A stretch of 64,000 nucleotides of DNA from Delphinapterus leucas (Eukaryota; Chordata; Mammalia; Artiodactyla; Monodontidae). The stretch's first letter is position 1. Each line of letters begins with the position of its first letter. Shown one piece after another: positions 1 through 12,045 of the stretch. The translations under genes and the position numbers were made by a program. The stretch is from the NCBI RefSeq assembly GCF_002288925.2, contig NW_022098004.1:8563604-8627603 (forward strand). The letters are read 5' to 3'. A model generated the notes under the pieces. The model made no database searches and was not told the origin of the DNA. It worked only from the letters and a program-made list of their open reading frames with translations.

Positions 1-604
1 AGCTTCCTTGTCAGGATGGAAACAACACCTCCACCAAACTCACAGAGCCGTTGGAAGAATCCTGTTAATGGGTCCTAAGAGCTTAGCCCGTGCTCGGAAG
101 GGTGACTGCTTAGAAAGAGAAGGTTATTGCTGCTCTTTTTTCTTCTTCTTCTTCTATAAAAAGAATAGCCCATGAGAAGGAAGGATAGAGGTAGCTATTT
201 CCCCCTTAGGGGAAAACTCTAGACAGGAAACTGGACTGGGGCGAGGAACGTGCAGCTGTTGGAGAAGAATGCATTGCCTGTAACACGGGTCACTGAATGA
301 TCTTGCAGAACAAGCTCACCGCGGCTTCCTGCGTCACCTGGGCTGAAGGAAGCCTCCCCTTGCCTGTGTTCAGTGTTTGGATCAAACTCCCCCCAAAAGG
401 GAAGGGATTCTCCACTTGAGCTGAGGGCAGTTCTTTCTGAAGGGTTTTGCTTTTTTAGGCAGGGAACCAACAGCCTTTTGAATCTGGTGAAATAGTTTTC
501 ATAGCCTTTAGACGTAATAAGGCTCGTTACTTCTTAACCGTGTATCCTTGAGTAAGTGGATTCATCTCTCTGAATCTATTTCTTCATTTAAAAAAAAATC
601 GGTA
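1..604. other. Intergenic, nothing recognised
   Basis: No convincing ORF or repeat beyond a short TC-rich stretch near 135-155. Confidence 0.5.
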
Positions 605-935
605 GGGCTTCCCTGGTGGCGCAGAGGTTGAGAATCTGCCTGCCAATGCAGGGGACACAGGTTCGAGCCCTGGTCTGGGAGGATCCCGCATGCCGCAGAG
701 CAACTAGGCCTGTGCGCCACAACTACTGAGCCTACGCGTCTGGAGCCTGTGCTCCGCGACAAGAGAGGCCGTGATAGTGAGAGGCCCACGCACCGTGATG
801 AAGAGTGGCCCCTCCTTGCCACAACTAGAGAAAGCCCTCGCACAGAAACGAAGACCCAACACAGCAAAAATAAATTAATTAATTAATAAACTCCTACCCC
901 CAATATCCAAAAAAAAAAAAAAAAAGAAGATCCTT
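605..935 (+). mobile_element. CHR-type SINE, full length
   Basis: tRNA-derived head (gcttccctggtggcgcag, B box ggttcgagccc) followed by the long CHR body and an A-rich tail. Flanked by a 12-bp target-site duplication aaaaaatcggta at 593-604 and 936-947. It diagnoses a cetacean or close relative. Confidence 0.9.
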
Positions 936-1200
936 AAAAAATCGGTAAAGTAATGCCTCTCCGCAGGGTTTTCATGTAAACGAACACTCAGTGCCATATC
1001 GAGTGCATAGTTAACTATCGTGGTGATGGAGAAAAGAGGGCCTCCAAGGGGGGTGGTCTTTGCCTCTCTTCATCCTTCTCATCCCTGGGCAGAGCCAGGA
1101 GGTGACCTCAAGTTTAACTCTGGGCTCCTCGTGGGTGGAGGACATATTAGCCGACTGGATACTAAGGGTGGTTGGGAAATGAGGGCCTTAAAGAATTTCT

Positions 1201-1806
1201 GATTCCTCAAAAAGTTAAACACAGAATTACCATATGACCCAGCAATTCTATTTCCAGATATATAGCCCAAAGAACTGAAAACAGGTCTTCTAATAAATAC
1301 TTGCACATGAATATTCATAGAGCACTATTTACAACAGCCAGAAGGTGGAAAGAACCCAAAGTCCATCGATGGATGAATAAATAAAATGTGACAAATGTGG
1401 TCTATCCATAAAATGGAATAGTATGCAGCCATGAAAAGGAATGAAGTGCTGACACAGGCTATAGCATGGGTGCACCTCGAAAACTTTTCACTTAAGTGAA
1501 AGAGGCCAGACACAAAAGGTCACATATTGTAGGATTCCATTTATATGAAATCTTTAGAATGAGTGAATCCATAAAGTCAGCAAGCGCATCATTGCTTTGC
1601 AGGGGCTTAGGAGAGAGTCAGATGAGGAGTGGCTGCTTCATGGGCGCAGGGTTTCTTCCGGCGGACGGAAATGTTCTGGAACTAGATAGAGTTGACGGCC
1701 ACACAACCTCGTGAATGTTCAAAATGCCACCAAATGGTACCTTGAGAAATGGTTACTTTTAGGTTATATCAATTTTACCTCAATAAAAAAAATAAAAAAT
1801 AAAAAA
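1201..1806 (+). mobile_element. L1 fragment, 3' end
   Basis: Contains the familiar end of L1 ORF2 (tatgacccagcaattctat, then caacagccagaaggtgga and ggaatagtatgcagccatg) and a 3' UTR ending in an A-rich tail. Stops in frame; 5'-truncated and inactive. Confidence 0.85.
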
Positions 1807-1809
1807 TCT

Positions 1810-2820
1810 CCCTCTCCCAATGTGTGGGTGTCTTGATGCCGGACTGGAGAAAACAGAAGAGAAAGGAGGGTGTGATTGCTGAAGCACTGATTAAAAGTGT
1901 GCACTTTGAGGGCAGAGCAGTCTCCTAAATCTCTTTAATGGAGACAAGGAAGGCAAGAGCTACGTATGTGGGAAACAGCAGTTCAAAAGATAAACGACGA
2001 CGCGAGAGACGCCAGCCATTGGCTTCTCAGGAAGGGTCGGCAGCTCGGATTTTTTTTTTTAAAGTCAGTCGACACGTGAAGTGTGCAAACACCACCGTGG
2101 ATTCTTTTGTTCCCGCCGCGCCCCCCTCCCCGACCCTCTCCATCAGCTGGCTCCGCTTGGCACGCGGCCTGTTTTCCGAACAGCAGCTGCGTATAGTTGA
2201 ATAGTAAATCAAACACCCTAAAAACCCGTTGTTTTAAAACAATGTCTCAGATTTCCCAGATATTTCATTTCTCTTTTCCTTCCCCCAAACCCTTGCCTCA
2301 GACAGCAGTGGGAATCAGCTCATTCAGGTACGAGCCTCTCTCCTGTTTGCCGGGGATTCACGAGTCGCTTCCCACTGCGAAGTGTTTTCGGGGCAGAATT
2401 TACAGGCAGAGTATATCTCAGGCTGATCCTGTACGCTGTTGGGAAATCTGTTGTCAACAAATGCTCTTGAGCGGGAAGGGATTGGGTGGCTAAGGTTTTC
2501 TGGGGACACACATCCCCAGGATGAGCCCCAAGATTTTAAGGATTTCGGCACCATGAGGTCTCCCCAGCCCCTTGGTTCTTGGGAGCCGTTCTACAGAAAG
2601 CCCATCCTGGCAGCCCCCATCGGAGGCTATGCCGGTTCCCAACTCACTGTCTGGGGTGGGGAGAAGTTTCCTAGGGAAAGCGTCATGTGGCTGTGGGGAG
2701 GGCTTTTCCCCAGGGGGCAGTGCCGGGCTTCCTGGCAGACCCCACCGCCATGCCCCGCGTACGCACACACTCACAAGCCCTGGCCCCGCGGGTGCTGGCT
2801 CAGCCTCCAGCTTCACTTAA
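1810..2820. other. Intergenic, no gene recognised
   Basis: Overlapping open frames up to 201 codons occur on both strands but show no domain or conserved motif. Confidence 0.45.
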
Positions 2821-2822
2821 GT

Positions 2823-3259
2823 CAGGGTTTCTCAGCCTCAACACTGTTGGCACCTGGGTCAGATCATTCTTTGTCGGGGGAGTTGTTGAAGCTCAGAAAG
2901 GTCAGACGGCTCATCAAAGTCAGATGGCTGTTAAGTCACAGAGTTGATCAGGTATTCACTCAGCAAACATTTTATACCACCTATCGTGTAGTGAGCTTTA
3001 TTACAGGCACTGCCGGCCAGCAAATATTTATTGAACATCTATAAGATGTCAATATTATAGATACACGAAAGAGCAAGACATGCCTTCTCATTGTGGAGGA
3101 GACAGAAAATAAGCATGTGTACGATGTTCAGCATCATCGTTGGCCTCTACTAGATTCTAGTAGCATCCCCTGTCGGGACGACCAGAAATTGCTCCAGACG
3201 TTGTCACTTGTCGCCCGGGGAAGGGGGAGGGCAAGATCGTCCCCTGCTGAAAACCACTG
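2823..3259 (-). mobile_element. MER5A-like hAT-Charlie element, split by an insertion
   Basis: The left part (2823 to about 2888) and right part (about 3117 to 3259) match the two halves of a MER5A non-autonomous DNA transposon in reverse orientation, with termini cagggtttctcag and aaaaccactg. The 228 bp between them is a separate ancient repeat with MIR- and LINE-like words. No transposase is encoded. Confidence 0.7.
2889..3116. repeat. Ancient interspersed repeat inserted in MER5A-like copy
   Basis: Contains two copies of a degraded motif of the type (ag)caaayatttattga, common in old mammalian LINE-derived repeats. Its edges coincide with the break in the surrounding MER5A-like element. 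Family not assigned. Confidence 0.45.
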
Positions 3260-3489
3260 ACATAGAGGGAATTTAAGAAAACAACCTTAAAGTGAGGTGG
3301 AGCGATCTGAGTTAAAGTAGAAATCTGTCTGTCCAGAGAGAAACAAATGTATTCCAGAGATGACCTCTCTTGCGAAGGAATATTCAGAGATGAGAGCTAC
3401 CCCGGGGCTGTGACAGAGCCAGCCCTGCTGAGAAGGACGGCAGCATTTCCGTCAGTAATCGGACCAGCCGGTTTCTCTGCAATTTGCTG

Positions 3490-3640
3490 TATTGAACCAC
3501 TGGTTTATCGTCAGTGTCCCCCATTAAACAGTAACATCTGTGAGACCAGGGACTTTGTCCCGCTAGGTAAGTGTACGATCCCCAGAACCTAGAACCGTGC
3601 CAGACACAAATGCCAGAGGGCAAACGACAGAATGAAGAAA
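3490..3640 (+). mobile_element. L2-like relic
   Basis: Words resembling the L2 3' end: gagaccagggactttgtcc, then ccagaacctagaaccgtgcc, then agaatgaa. Highly diverged; assignment by word similarity only. Confidence 0.55.
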
Positions 3641-4145
3641 TCCAGATAATCTGCTTGTGAGACTTCGGTGACTTCTCCTCCTCTCTTTCTGACCCTCTCT
3701 TATTCCTCCCCGCTTTGTCTTCTGGCCTTTTTTCTCCCCCTCGGTACCAAAACATACACGTGCACACGTGCTCAAGGTCAAAAGCAGATACACTCATCCT
3801 CCCACAAACAGACGCACATACCCACCAACACACCAGCAGGAAGTTAGAAGGAAAGACCAGAACACATCCTTGACTCAGTGTTCTGAGAAAATCAACCAGC
3901 CCAGATCCAACAGCAGATTATACTGGAAATCAGCTGGCCTGTGAGCCTCTTGGCAGTTGTCGATCTGTCACAACTGGAGGGCTTGATGCTCTCACCACGA
4001 GGTCACCAGAAGTTCTGTGTTCAGGTCAAGAAACTGTGTGACCCTTTGCGCTCGGAGTAACACACTTTACCGTCACACTTATGGTGAAAAATAACGTGAA
4101 AAGGCCGCCCCCCCACCCCTGCCACCAAAATAAATAAATCAATAA

Positions 4146-4174
4146 ATCACACACACACACACACACACACACCC
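4146..4174 (+). repeat. (CA)n microsatellite
   Basis: Pure CA dinucleotide tract following an A-rich taaataaatcaataaat stretch. Confidence 0.9.
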
Positions 4175-4924
4175 CAGCTCTGTGGTTATGAAGCCCATAT
4201 AAAGCGGTTCCAGTCTCTTGGCAAAGACTACCAAAGGCTGGCAGGGCCGGCAGAGAGGCAGTTCAGAAAACATAATCTTTTATTTACCCAGATAAATATG
4301 ATACTGGCTACATGAATATGAAGGCACTTTGTTAAACACTTGATATGCTGTACTGCACCCAAAAGGCCATAACTGCCTTTCGATTAAGGACAGTGATTGG
4401 GAAAGAGCAAACCAGGCAAATAAATAAATTATATGTACTTATTTATTTTTAACATGCTTTGCCAGACAGGCCACAAGGCCTGTCTCAGGTAACACACACC
4501 TGGCAACCTAAACTAAAAAGGGACCTCTTGATAGGAAAGAACTGAGCTCCCCTTCCCTCTCCTCCTGGGCTGTGGCTGAACATCTGTCCATCTGCCGTTC
4601 TGGGTGAAACAGAGGAAGTTTAGATCCAGTGGCCGCTGTGCTGTATCAAAGCATCCACCTCCTTTTCCAAAATCTGTGCAGAAGGACTGTTACAAATTAG
4701 GAAGCAGTCTTATAAATGCATAGAGTCAAACCCCAAACTGTATCTGAGTTAAGAACCAGGATATTCATGGAATACAGAGCATGAGTCTGAGAAATGAGTT
4801 TAGAATCCTTCCCAAATGCCAGCAGATCTCCTGTGACCAGGAGTATTAAGGTGTCCCCTGGACTGGCACAGGCTCTGAGGGAACCCCTCTTTATTTGTAC
4901 AGGTTCCTTTGCTCTTTGCATTCC

Positions 4925-5160
4925 CCCCAATAGCATGTATTGAGCATTATTTAAGTGTCAGCTTGTTCTAAACACTTTATGTGACAGTAATGTTATCCAG
5001 AATGCAATGAGGTACTATTGTTATCCATGTTTTACAAATAAATAATTACGACCTAGGGAGTTTAGGTAAATCTCCCAAGTTAACACAGCCGGTAAGTGGT
5101 GACAAGGGGATTTGAATCCAGGTCATCTTCCATCAAAGCCAACACTCTTTAAAACTACAG
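4925..5160 (-). mobile_element. MIR SINE relic
   Basis: Reverse-orientation MIR words in order: tattgagcattatttaagtg, gttctaaacactttatgtga, gttatccatgttttacaaat, and ggatttgaatccaggt. Confidence 0.75.
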
Positions 5161-5829
5161 CTGTGTATTTTACTAGATATGCCCTTTCTACCGAGGGCGC
5201 TCCCAACCCCTCCATGGCTTCAGTCATCATCTCTGTGACAGCCATCAAGAATATTTCCATTTCCATACCAGCTCCAGTCCATTGGTAATGGCTGCCTGAA
5301 TCATGGTGCTTAAGCAGCCAGGCTCAATGGGGGAAAAAAAAAAAAAAAAAATCCGCAATTGATTAGTGATGCCTGTTCTGGGTGCAGAAGGGGCAGTTTG
5401 TGGCACACATGCTACCTATTTGCATGTTCAGTTTCCATTGCCAACGAATACTTTATCTTCTGAACTCCAAAGCCAGATTTTCAACTGCCACTGAGCTATC
5501 CCACTGGGATATCCTGTTGACATCTCAGATTCCCCAAATCTGGCCTCTTCTCTCATGGTCCCCAATGAGGTTTAAAAAATATTCACCCAGATTTCAAGCT
5601 GGAAACCTGAGAGCTGAGCTGAGCTCTTCTCTCTCCTTCATCCAGTACTCTAATCAATCGTGCATCTTTTCCATTCTGCTTTTCAAAAGTCGTGAAGGTT
5701 TCCTGTGAGCTATCACATTCTCACTCCTTGAGTGTAGGATAGACCTCCGTTTACACTATTGCAAGAACCAGCTAACCAGTGTTCCTGCCTCCAGATCTGC
5801 CAGTTCACTGCCAACTGTTCTTTCTGAAG

Positions 5830-6120
5830 CATGAATCTGGATATATATTTCCCTTGCCCAGTACCTTTGTGGCTCCCCTAAGGTCCAGACCCTGCAGCTG
5901 GCATATGAGACCCTTTACCATGAGTTCTTATTCTAACTGTTCAGAGACCTCCCTTGCCCCTCGATGAGTCATCCCGTCACACACTACCTGTGCTTCAGCA
6001 ACCACCCTGCTCTACCGCCCCATCATCATTCATGCCCATGTGTCCTTGCACAAACTGTTTCTCCCACTAAGAATATCCTGCACGATGTAGTGATTCTTTA
6101 CAGAGACCTCCACACCCTTG
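5830..6120 (+). mobile_element. Possible ancient LINE (L2-like) relic
   Basis: Pyrimidine-rich sequence with phrases of the type gtgtccttgcacaaactgtt and cccactaagaatatcctgc, typical of old LINE 3' regions. Too diverged for a firm call. Confidence 0.35.
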
Positions 6121-6474
6121 CTTGGCAGGAGCCAGCCATCACAGATGACACCCTCAGCTCTAAGAAGCGTTGTCTGGAGGAGCCAGTGTGGCCATAACAA
6201 GCCCATCCCCAGAGGGGCTGGGCCTTACCCTGGCCTGTCCTTTCCTGAGTCTCCTTCAAAGCAGCAGCTGTTAGGATGGGGTTTACAGCCTATACATCCA
6301 TAAACAAAGGTATCCTTCAGAGAGTGTACCCATGGAAGCTGGATGGTGAGACCCATGACCCTGAGTTACCCCCAACAGTGTCCCCAGGCACCTTGGCTGA
6401 TGGGGTTTTGCACCAGCTTACAGTTTACCATTTCGGGGCACACAACTCACACCAGCCTCATGGCATTTGGCATT

Positions 6475-6610
6475 GATACAAAAATGCAACCTCCTTGAGG
6501 GCAGGGGCCAGTCCGAAACATCTTTACCCTCCTGTTATACCTGGACTTGGAACCTGTTACAAGGCAGGCAGTCAAGAAATGGCCGTCCATGGACTTAGTG
6601 GAGTGAACCA
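6475..6610 (+). mobile_element. L2-like relic
   Basis: Words ctccttgagggcaggggcca and ctggacttggaacctgttac with caaggcaggcagtcaagaaa resemble the L2 terminal region. Confidence 0.5.
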
Positions 6611-6624
6611 GAAAATAGATGAAT

Positions 6625-6765
6625 CTGTCTCAGCATTGTCCCTTATTAGCTGGGGGATCTTGGTTTAATTTTGTAACCTCTCTACTTCTGTTTCTTCAGC
6701 CACAGAACCGGGATAATAGTAGTGCCATATTTAGGGGTTCTTCAGACTTTGTTATCAGTGAGTAG
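6625..6765 (+). mobile_element. MIR SINE relic
   Basis: MIR core words: ttattagctgggggatcttg, taacctctctacttctgttt and gggataatagtagtgccata. Confidence 0.65.
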
Positions 6766-6767
6766 CG

Positions 6768-6806
6768 GATGGGTGGGTGGATGGATGGATGGACGGGTAG
6801 ATGAAT
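6768..6806 (+). repeat. (GGAT)n-like tetranucleotide repeat
   Basis: Imperfect gggtggatggatggatggac pattern directly following the MIR relic. Confidence 0.75.
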
Positions 6807-7051
6807 ATTCCTGTTGATGAACAGTGGATTAACAGATAAATGAGTTATTTAATAGATTCACTTAATACATGTTTAGTTAAAGAGAAGTGAGTGCCAAAAG
6901 CCACCACCAGTCACACACTAAATAAAGTGACCCAAACACAAATGGTCCCTCAGGAAACAATCAAATAACAGTAACTTCTGCAGGCCTAGGGATGGCGTGG
7001 AGGTTCCCCCTCTGGGCACTCTTTTCACCAGATACCCTTCCCATGAAGAAA

Positions 7052-7081
7052 GGGGCAGGGAAGGGGGGAGGGGAGGGGGGG
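7052..7081 (+). repeat. G-quadruplex-type motif
   Basis: Five G blocks of 3-7 bases separated by one or two bases (CA, AA, A, A), a canonical intramolecular G4 pattern on the + strand. Confidence 0.7.
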
Positions 7082-7089
7082 AGAGATGA

Positions 7090-8350
7090 AGGAAGGGACA
7101 GGATGGTAAAAGTGCACACATGCGCACATGCTCAGAGGAACAACTTAAAGCCGAGCCCTCCTGTCACTTCACCCTAAGCCTCTGCCCTTACCCCGAGCCT
7201 CCCCGGGAACAGTCTACGGGTCCGAGGTTTTCTCTTGCAGAAGAAGGTGGTGCAGACAGGATCTTGAGCTCCCCGTCGCCCTGCTTTTAAGTTGATCTGT
7301 CAGCTTGGTAGCGCTTGTGTGTGTGAAGGCAAGCAGGTGGAGAGAGACACAGAAGAGGACGTCTCTGAATGCTTCTTCTCTAACCTATTAGAGGTCACCC
7401 CTCACCTGCCTCGGATCGCTCACCTGTGGCTAAAAGGCCTAACCCACTCTGAGAACCCAGATTCTCCTGTTGGGAGCTTTATGGACCCCCAGGACTTCTC
7501 TGGCCCCTCCCGGCTCGGCCGTATCAGCTGAGTAATCTCCCTGAGCGTTCTGACACACAGCTGCAAGAGATGAAAACTGTACTGTTGATAGCTGAAACTT
7601 TGGATAAGATTACATGGTTTTGAATATCTTGATGACATATTTGTCTGAAAAGTCTTTTAGAGGACAGCCTAATATAAATGCGCGGAAATGTTTCTAATGA
7701 CTAGCATTTGTCTACAGACTTCGTTGGAGAAATTAGCATTCATGTGTCTCTGGATGTCATTTGCATTTGTATGTGGGGACCAACTTTTGAATAATCATCT
7801 CTTCCAGCCCAGAAGTGTTAACTATTTACTCCGAACACAGGCTGGTTTCCTTCTCAGGCTATCTGGCTGGGTCTGTGATGTCCAGAAATAGGTAATGTTG
7901 TAAAGGACATATATCCCATGGCTCCAAGACCACTGGAACCTTCTAAGGAGTCGTCAGATACCATTTGCCCTAGCAAATATTTACTTGCTCTGCTCTGTTC
8001 TGGCCTCACCCACCCCGCTGTTTTAATCACCTCCCCTCATCCCAGCCAACCTTGCTTCTTGCTATGAGCTCCAGACCTCCTAGGTTGAAGGCTGAGACCT
8101 ACCTGGTCTCAAGTATACTTGGGATTCTCCCCAGGACAACACAGATTCCACTGAAACTCCACGGAAAGGAGCTAGCGTGTGCAGGCAGCATGGGTCCCAT
8201 TCCCTTCTGTGGTTTCATAGGTCCTTTGGCTGAAGTCCAGGGTAATTTTCCTGGTCCAATTTTGCTTTAAGTAGAAGGAGAAGACAAGGTCTGGATAAAG
8301 CCGAGCAGAGCTAAGTGCTCACAAGGCTCTGATCTGCTCTGGGATGTCCA
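7090..8350. other. Intergenic, nothing recognised
   Basis: Unique-looking sequence with only short frames. Confidence 0.45.
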
Positions 8351-8354
8351 GGAA

Positions 8355-8510
8355 GAAAATTAACCTCTGTAAGGCATCAGTTTTTTCATCCGTAATGTGG
8401 GGAGGTAATTCTACCAACTACCCAGAGTTAAAAAGACAAGAGTTGATCATGCATCTAAAATCCCAGGACTGGGCACACAGTAGACACTCAGTAAATGTTC
8501 CTTTCCGGCC
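8355..8510 (+). mobile_element. MIR SINE relic
   Basis: attaacctctgtaaggcatc, catccgtaatgtggggaggt and cacagtagacactcagtaaa follow the MIR 3' order. Confidence 0.6.
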
Positions 8511-9783
8511 CTGTCGCCTCAGTATTTCCTAGCACGCCGTCAGCAACAGCGTTAAGGCTCCTAATGGCAACTTTAGCAAAGAGCAAAAAATGATGCGCTG
8601 GTTTCAGCGTGAGATTCATTCGGGAGAGTGTCGCAGAGGGCGCGTTCGTTTGGGGATAGCTGGACAGCTTGGGAGTCATTCTCTTTGTGAGCTCTGGGTC
8701 TCCAGTACAATTTCCCTGCGCACGTTCATTCTCCGAGGTCTTACCCGTCTGTGTCAGAAGGAACTCCGGACTGTTCTGCCCGAGAGGGTTGCTCTGGAGG
8801 CAAGAGGCCCAGCGTCAGGTGAGGCCCCCACGTGGCTCTGCTTTGGGACCTAGCACCTTGCACAAAGTAGGTGCTTCATGAACGCCGGGTAAGTGAATTG
8901 GTGTGAGTTCGTCAATCTCGGCAGCGCCATGCTGTCTCCTCCTAGAATGTGGAGCAGGAATACTGATGGACTACGTTCCAAGAGATAAGTATCTCTAACA
9001 GTAAATGAACAGCAACAACAATTGTAACATTTCTGGAGCCCTCGGTCCAGGCCAGACTTTGTGCTGTGTGCTGTATGGTGCCATCTGGTTTTGACACACA
9101 ACAGGCCGCCCAGCCATCAGCTGTCATCTCCCATCCCAGTGGGAACTTGGATGCAGAATGGGAAGAGGTGTTTGCTGTTTCTTCCACTCAGCCTGCCCCT
9201 TCTCTGTTTTGAGGTAAAACACAAGTAGCTCATTTCAGACATCACCCTCTCTTAGAAATATCCCCCAAACCCCCAGGTTTGGGGGGAACTGTGCTCCCAA
9301 ATATGGCCACGTGCAACCTTCTAGAGACTCGGAGAGCTGGAAGATGAAAGATGATGGTAACCCTATATGTAATTACAAATGGCAACTCTATCAGACTGGA
9401 AGTGAACAAATGAAGTCCAACAAAGTTCAGCTTTTTCCACAATAACGACTAATTTGTGTTTTCAGTTGCTGTCAATAGAAACAACCTCGGGGTCGAGGGG
9501 TGGGCAGAGCTGCTTTGCTGATACCCGGAGCCCGTGCCCTGCCTGTGATTCGACTTGGCGCCGGTCCTGGGGCATCCCAGCTGCCTTATCACAGGACGTG
9601 TTACTCCCGTCCTAAGCTCAGGCTTGCTTGTCTGTCTGTCCACTGCCTGGAAACCTCCGGGAGGACAGGCGCTGGTGTTGAGATGAAGAGGGTCAAGGAA
9701 TGTCTGCAGAATGAATGAACGTGTTCACCTGCAGTGTCCTCTCAACCCGCTGGTGTGTCCCAACCGGCAAACGACTGTTCTGG
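8511..9783. other. Intergenic, weak ancient-repeat words only
   Basis: Phrases such as caaagtaggtgcttcatgaa near 8860 hint at L2 tails, otherwise nothing recognised. Confidence 0.4.
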
Positions 9784-9879
9784 GGTCTTGCTCTGTGTCT
9801 CTCTGTCTCCCTCTCTCTGTGTGTCTCTCTGACTCTGTCTCCGTTTCTCTCTGTCTCTCTTTGTCTTTGTTTCTCTCTT

Positions 9880-9929
<50 letters not shown>
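9784..9929 (+). repeat. (TC)n/(TCTG)n low-complexity tract
   Basis: About 145 bp of pyrimidine-rich tct/ctg repeats ending in a pure (CT)n run. The long frames on both strands here are only repeat translation. Confidence 0.9.
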
Positions 9930-9931
<2 letters not shown>

Positions 9932-10617
9932 GATGATGCTGACAAGGAGGGAGGGAGGGAGCATTGAAACCTGATTTGTAAGAATTATTCGATCTGTTTC
10001 CATCTTTCTGTTGGGCCTCACATGAACACCCCGACAAGTTCTCTGCCGCCATGTTAATGTTCCGGGCGATGCTCTCTGGCGGCCCTCATCTCATGCCAGA
10101 GACAACGCCTGCTCCCAAAGAATCCCAGGCCACGTTCCACCCTTCCTGTGTCTGCAAAGGCACATTGGGAGAGGTAGAGCTGATCTTCCTTGAAGCCTGG
10201 GTTGCTGAGGGTTTTTCTTCGTGGACACTGTGCCTTGAGGACGTTTTTATGTGCCTCTTGCCAAACCTGAAACTTGATGTTGGGATCGTTGGTGATCCTC
10301 TGAGAGTCAGAAGTGGCACCAGAACACACCTGACCACTCCCAAAAGCACATTTCCCAAGCACCAGAAAACTACACCTTGTCCTCAGGGTAGGATCAGCTC
10401 GGCAGAATGGCCCAGAATCTTCCAGCATCACTTTTCATTGTTGTCCTGAAAGAAACAAATTAACCCGCAGATGTGGCTACTGTAGCCTCTATTTTGACTG
10501 AGTTGATGGGTCCACTGGTGCAAACACGTCATTAAATGAATAGACACATAATGTATCCATGTATAATTGATGTGTATGTATGCTTTCCCCTTTCTTTTGT
10601 CACTAGCCATTCGTTTT

Positions 10618-10959
10618 TAATTTATTTATTGGTTGGTTGGTTTATTTATTTATTTATTTTTGGCTTTGTTGGGTCTTCGTTGCTGCAGCGGGCTCCCTCT
10701 AGTTGTGGTGAGTGGGGGCTGCTCTTTGTTGCGGTGTGCAGGTTTCTCATTGCAGTGGCTTCTCTTGTTGTGGAGCACGGGCTCTAGGCACGCGGGCTTC
10801 AGTACTTGTGGCTCGCGGGCTCTAGAGCGCAGGCTCAGTAGTTGTGGCACACGGGCTTAGTTGCTCCGCGGCATGTGGGATCTTCCCGGACCAGGGCTCG
10901 AACCTGTGTCCCCTGCATTGGCAGGCAGATTCTTAACCTCTGCGCCGCCAGGGAAGTCC
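10618..10959 (-). mobile_element. CHR-type SINE, full length
   Basis: Reverse orientation, starting with the complement of an A/T tail (ttggttggtttatttattta) and ending in the complement of the tRNA head (ccgccagggaagtcc). Flanked by a 12-bp duplication, gccattcgtttt at 10606-10617 and gccatttgtttt at 10960-10971, with one mismatch. Confidence 0.9.
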
Positions 10960-11205
10960 GCCATTTGTTTTGAATATCTACTGACTGCCAATCACATGGT
11001 TCCTCCTCGCACTATTATTTGAGACGTGGACTGATTTAAAGAAAAATATATAAGTATCTCCCTCTGACACACCATTGATTGCACCCACATCCCTTAAGGG
11101 GATGTATATTCCTACAGTTTCGATCACATAATTTATTGATGAAAAGGATACAGTGACAAAACTGGCACTGCGTTTTCGTCCCCAGAGTGTAACTCTCTGG
11201 GGGAT

Positions 11206-11430
11206 CTTTTTTGTTTGTTTTTGTTTTTGTTTTGTTTTTGCGGTACGCGGGCCTCTCACTGCTGTGGCCTCTCCCGTTGCGGAGCACAGGCTCCGGACGC
11301 GCAGGCTCAGCGGCCATGGCTCACGGGCCCAGCCGCTCCGCGGCACGTGGGATCTTCCCAGACCGGGGCACGAACCCACGTCCCCTGCATCGGCAGGCGG
11401 ACTCTCAACCACTGCGCCACCAGGGAAGCC
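11206..11430 (-). mobile_element. CHR-type SINE, short subfamily
   Basis: Reverse orientation with T-rich (tttttg)n tail complement, the complement of the CHR body and head. Target-site duplication ctctgggggat at 11195-11205 and 11431-11441 is perfect, suggesting a relatively recent insertion. Confidence 0.92.
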
Positions 11431-11963
11431 CTCTGGGGGATTTTTAAGAGGAAACACCAGGGAGGCTATTTCTAACCTTCTGTCACGAAATTTAGAGCAT
11501 GGGCTGAGTAGTGAGGATGGGTGAGCAGTGAGGCGCTGAGTATAAAGGTAGAGAACGCCATGGCAAAGGGGCCGACGTGTGAACCCCATCTTCATGTGCT
11601 CCATGGAAGCCTCTGGAACATTCACTGGTGGGGGTAATTGTAACAGCACAAAGGACTGGGGGAAGGGTGTTAACAGCCTCTTTGCCCTCATTCAACTTTG
11701 TGTCCCTGTTGGGCTCTGTCTCCACCCAGCCCCACCCCCGCCAGGTCCATTCTCTACTTCTCCCCACTCAGCTCTGGGCTCTGGGAGACAGATCAGTGTG
11801 AGTGGGCTCGCCAAGCCCTCTGGCTTCCAGCTGGGTCAGGCCTCTGAGTAACACTGCAGGGCGGTGGGGTGAGCTCCTGCCTCCCAACCTGCAGGATCAC
11901 TCGTGCCCTTGACTGAAGGTTACAGCTATAGAGTCGGAGTCAGGCTGCCCTGTCTAGTCACCC

Positions 11964-12045
11964 ACCTCTCTCTCTCTCTCTCTCTCTCTCCCTATCTGTC
12001 TCTTTCTCCCTTTCTCTCCATCTCTCTCTCTCTCTCCTCCCCTCT
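11964..12045 (+). repeat. (CT)n low-complexity tract
   Basis: Repeated ctctctct with interruptions, about 80 bp. Confidence 0.85.

Noticed and set aside
605..935. tRNA gene at the SINE head
   Set aside because: The A and B box words belong to the tRNA-derived SINE; there is no intact tRNA cloverleaf end, and the SINE body follows. The same applies to the other SINE copies.
9693..10052. Arg/Glu-rich 119-codon frame and Ser/Leu-rich frames opposite
   Set aside because: Translations of the (TC)n tract.
10978..11691. 237-codon minus-strand frame
   Set aside because: Its centre is the CHR SINE at 11206-11430; translation of repeat sequence.
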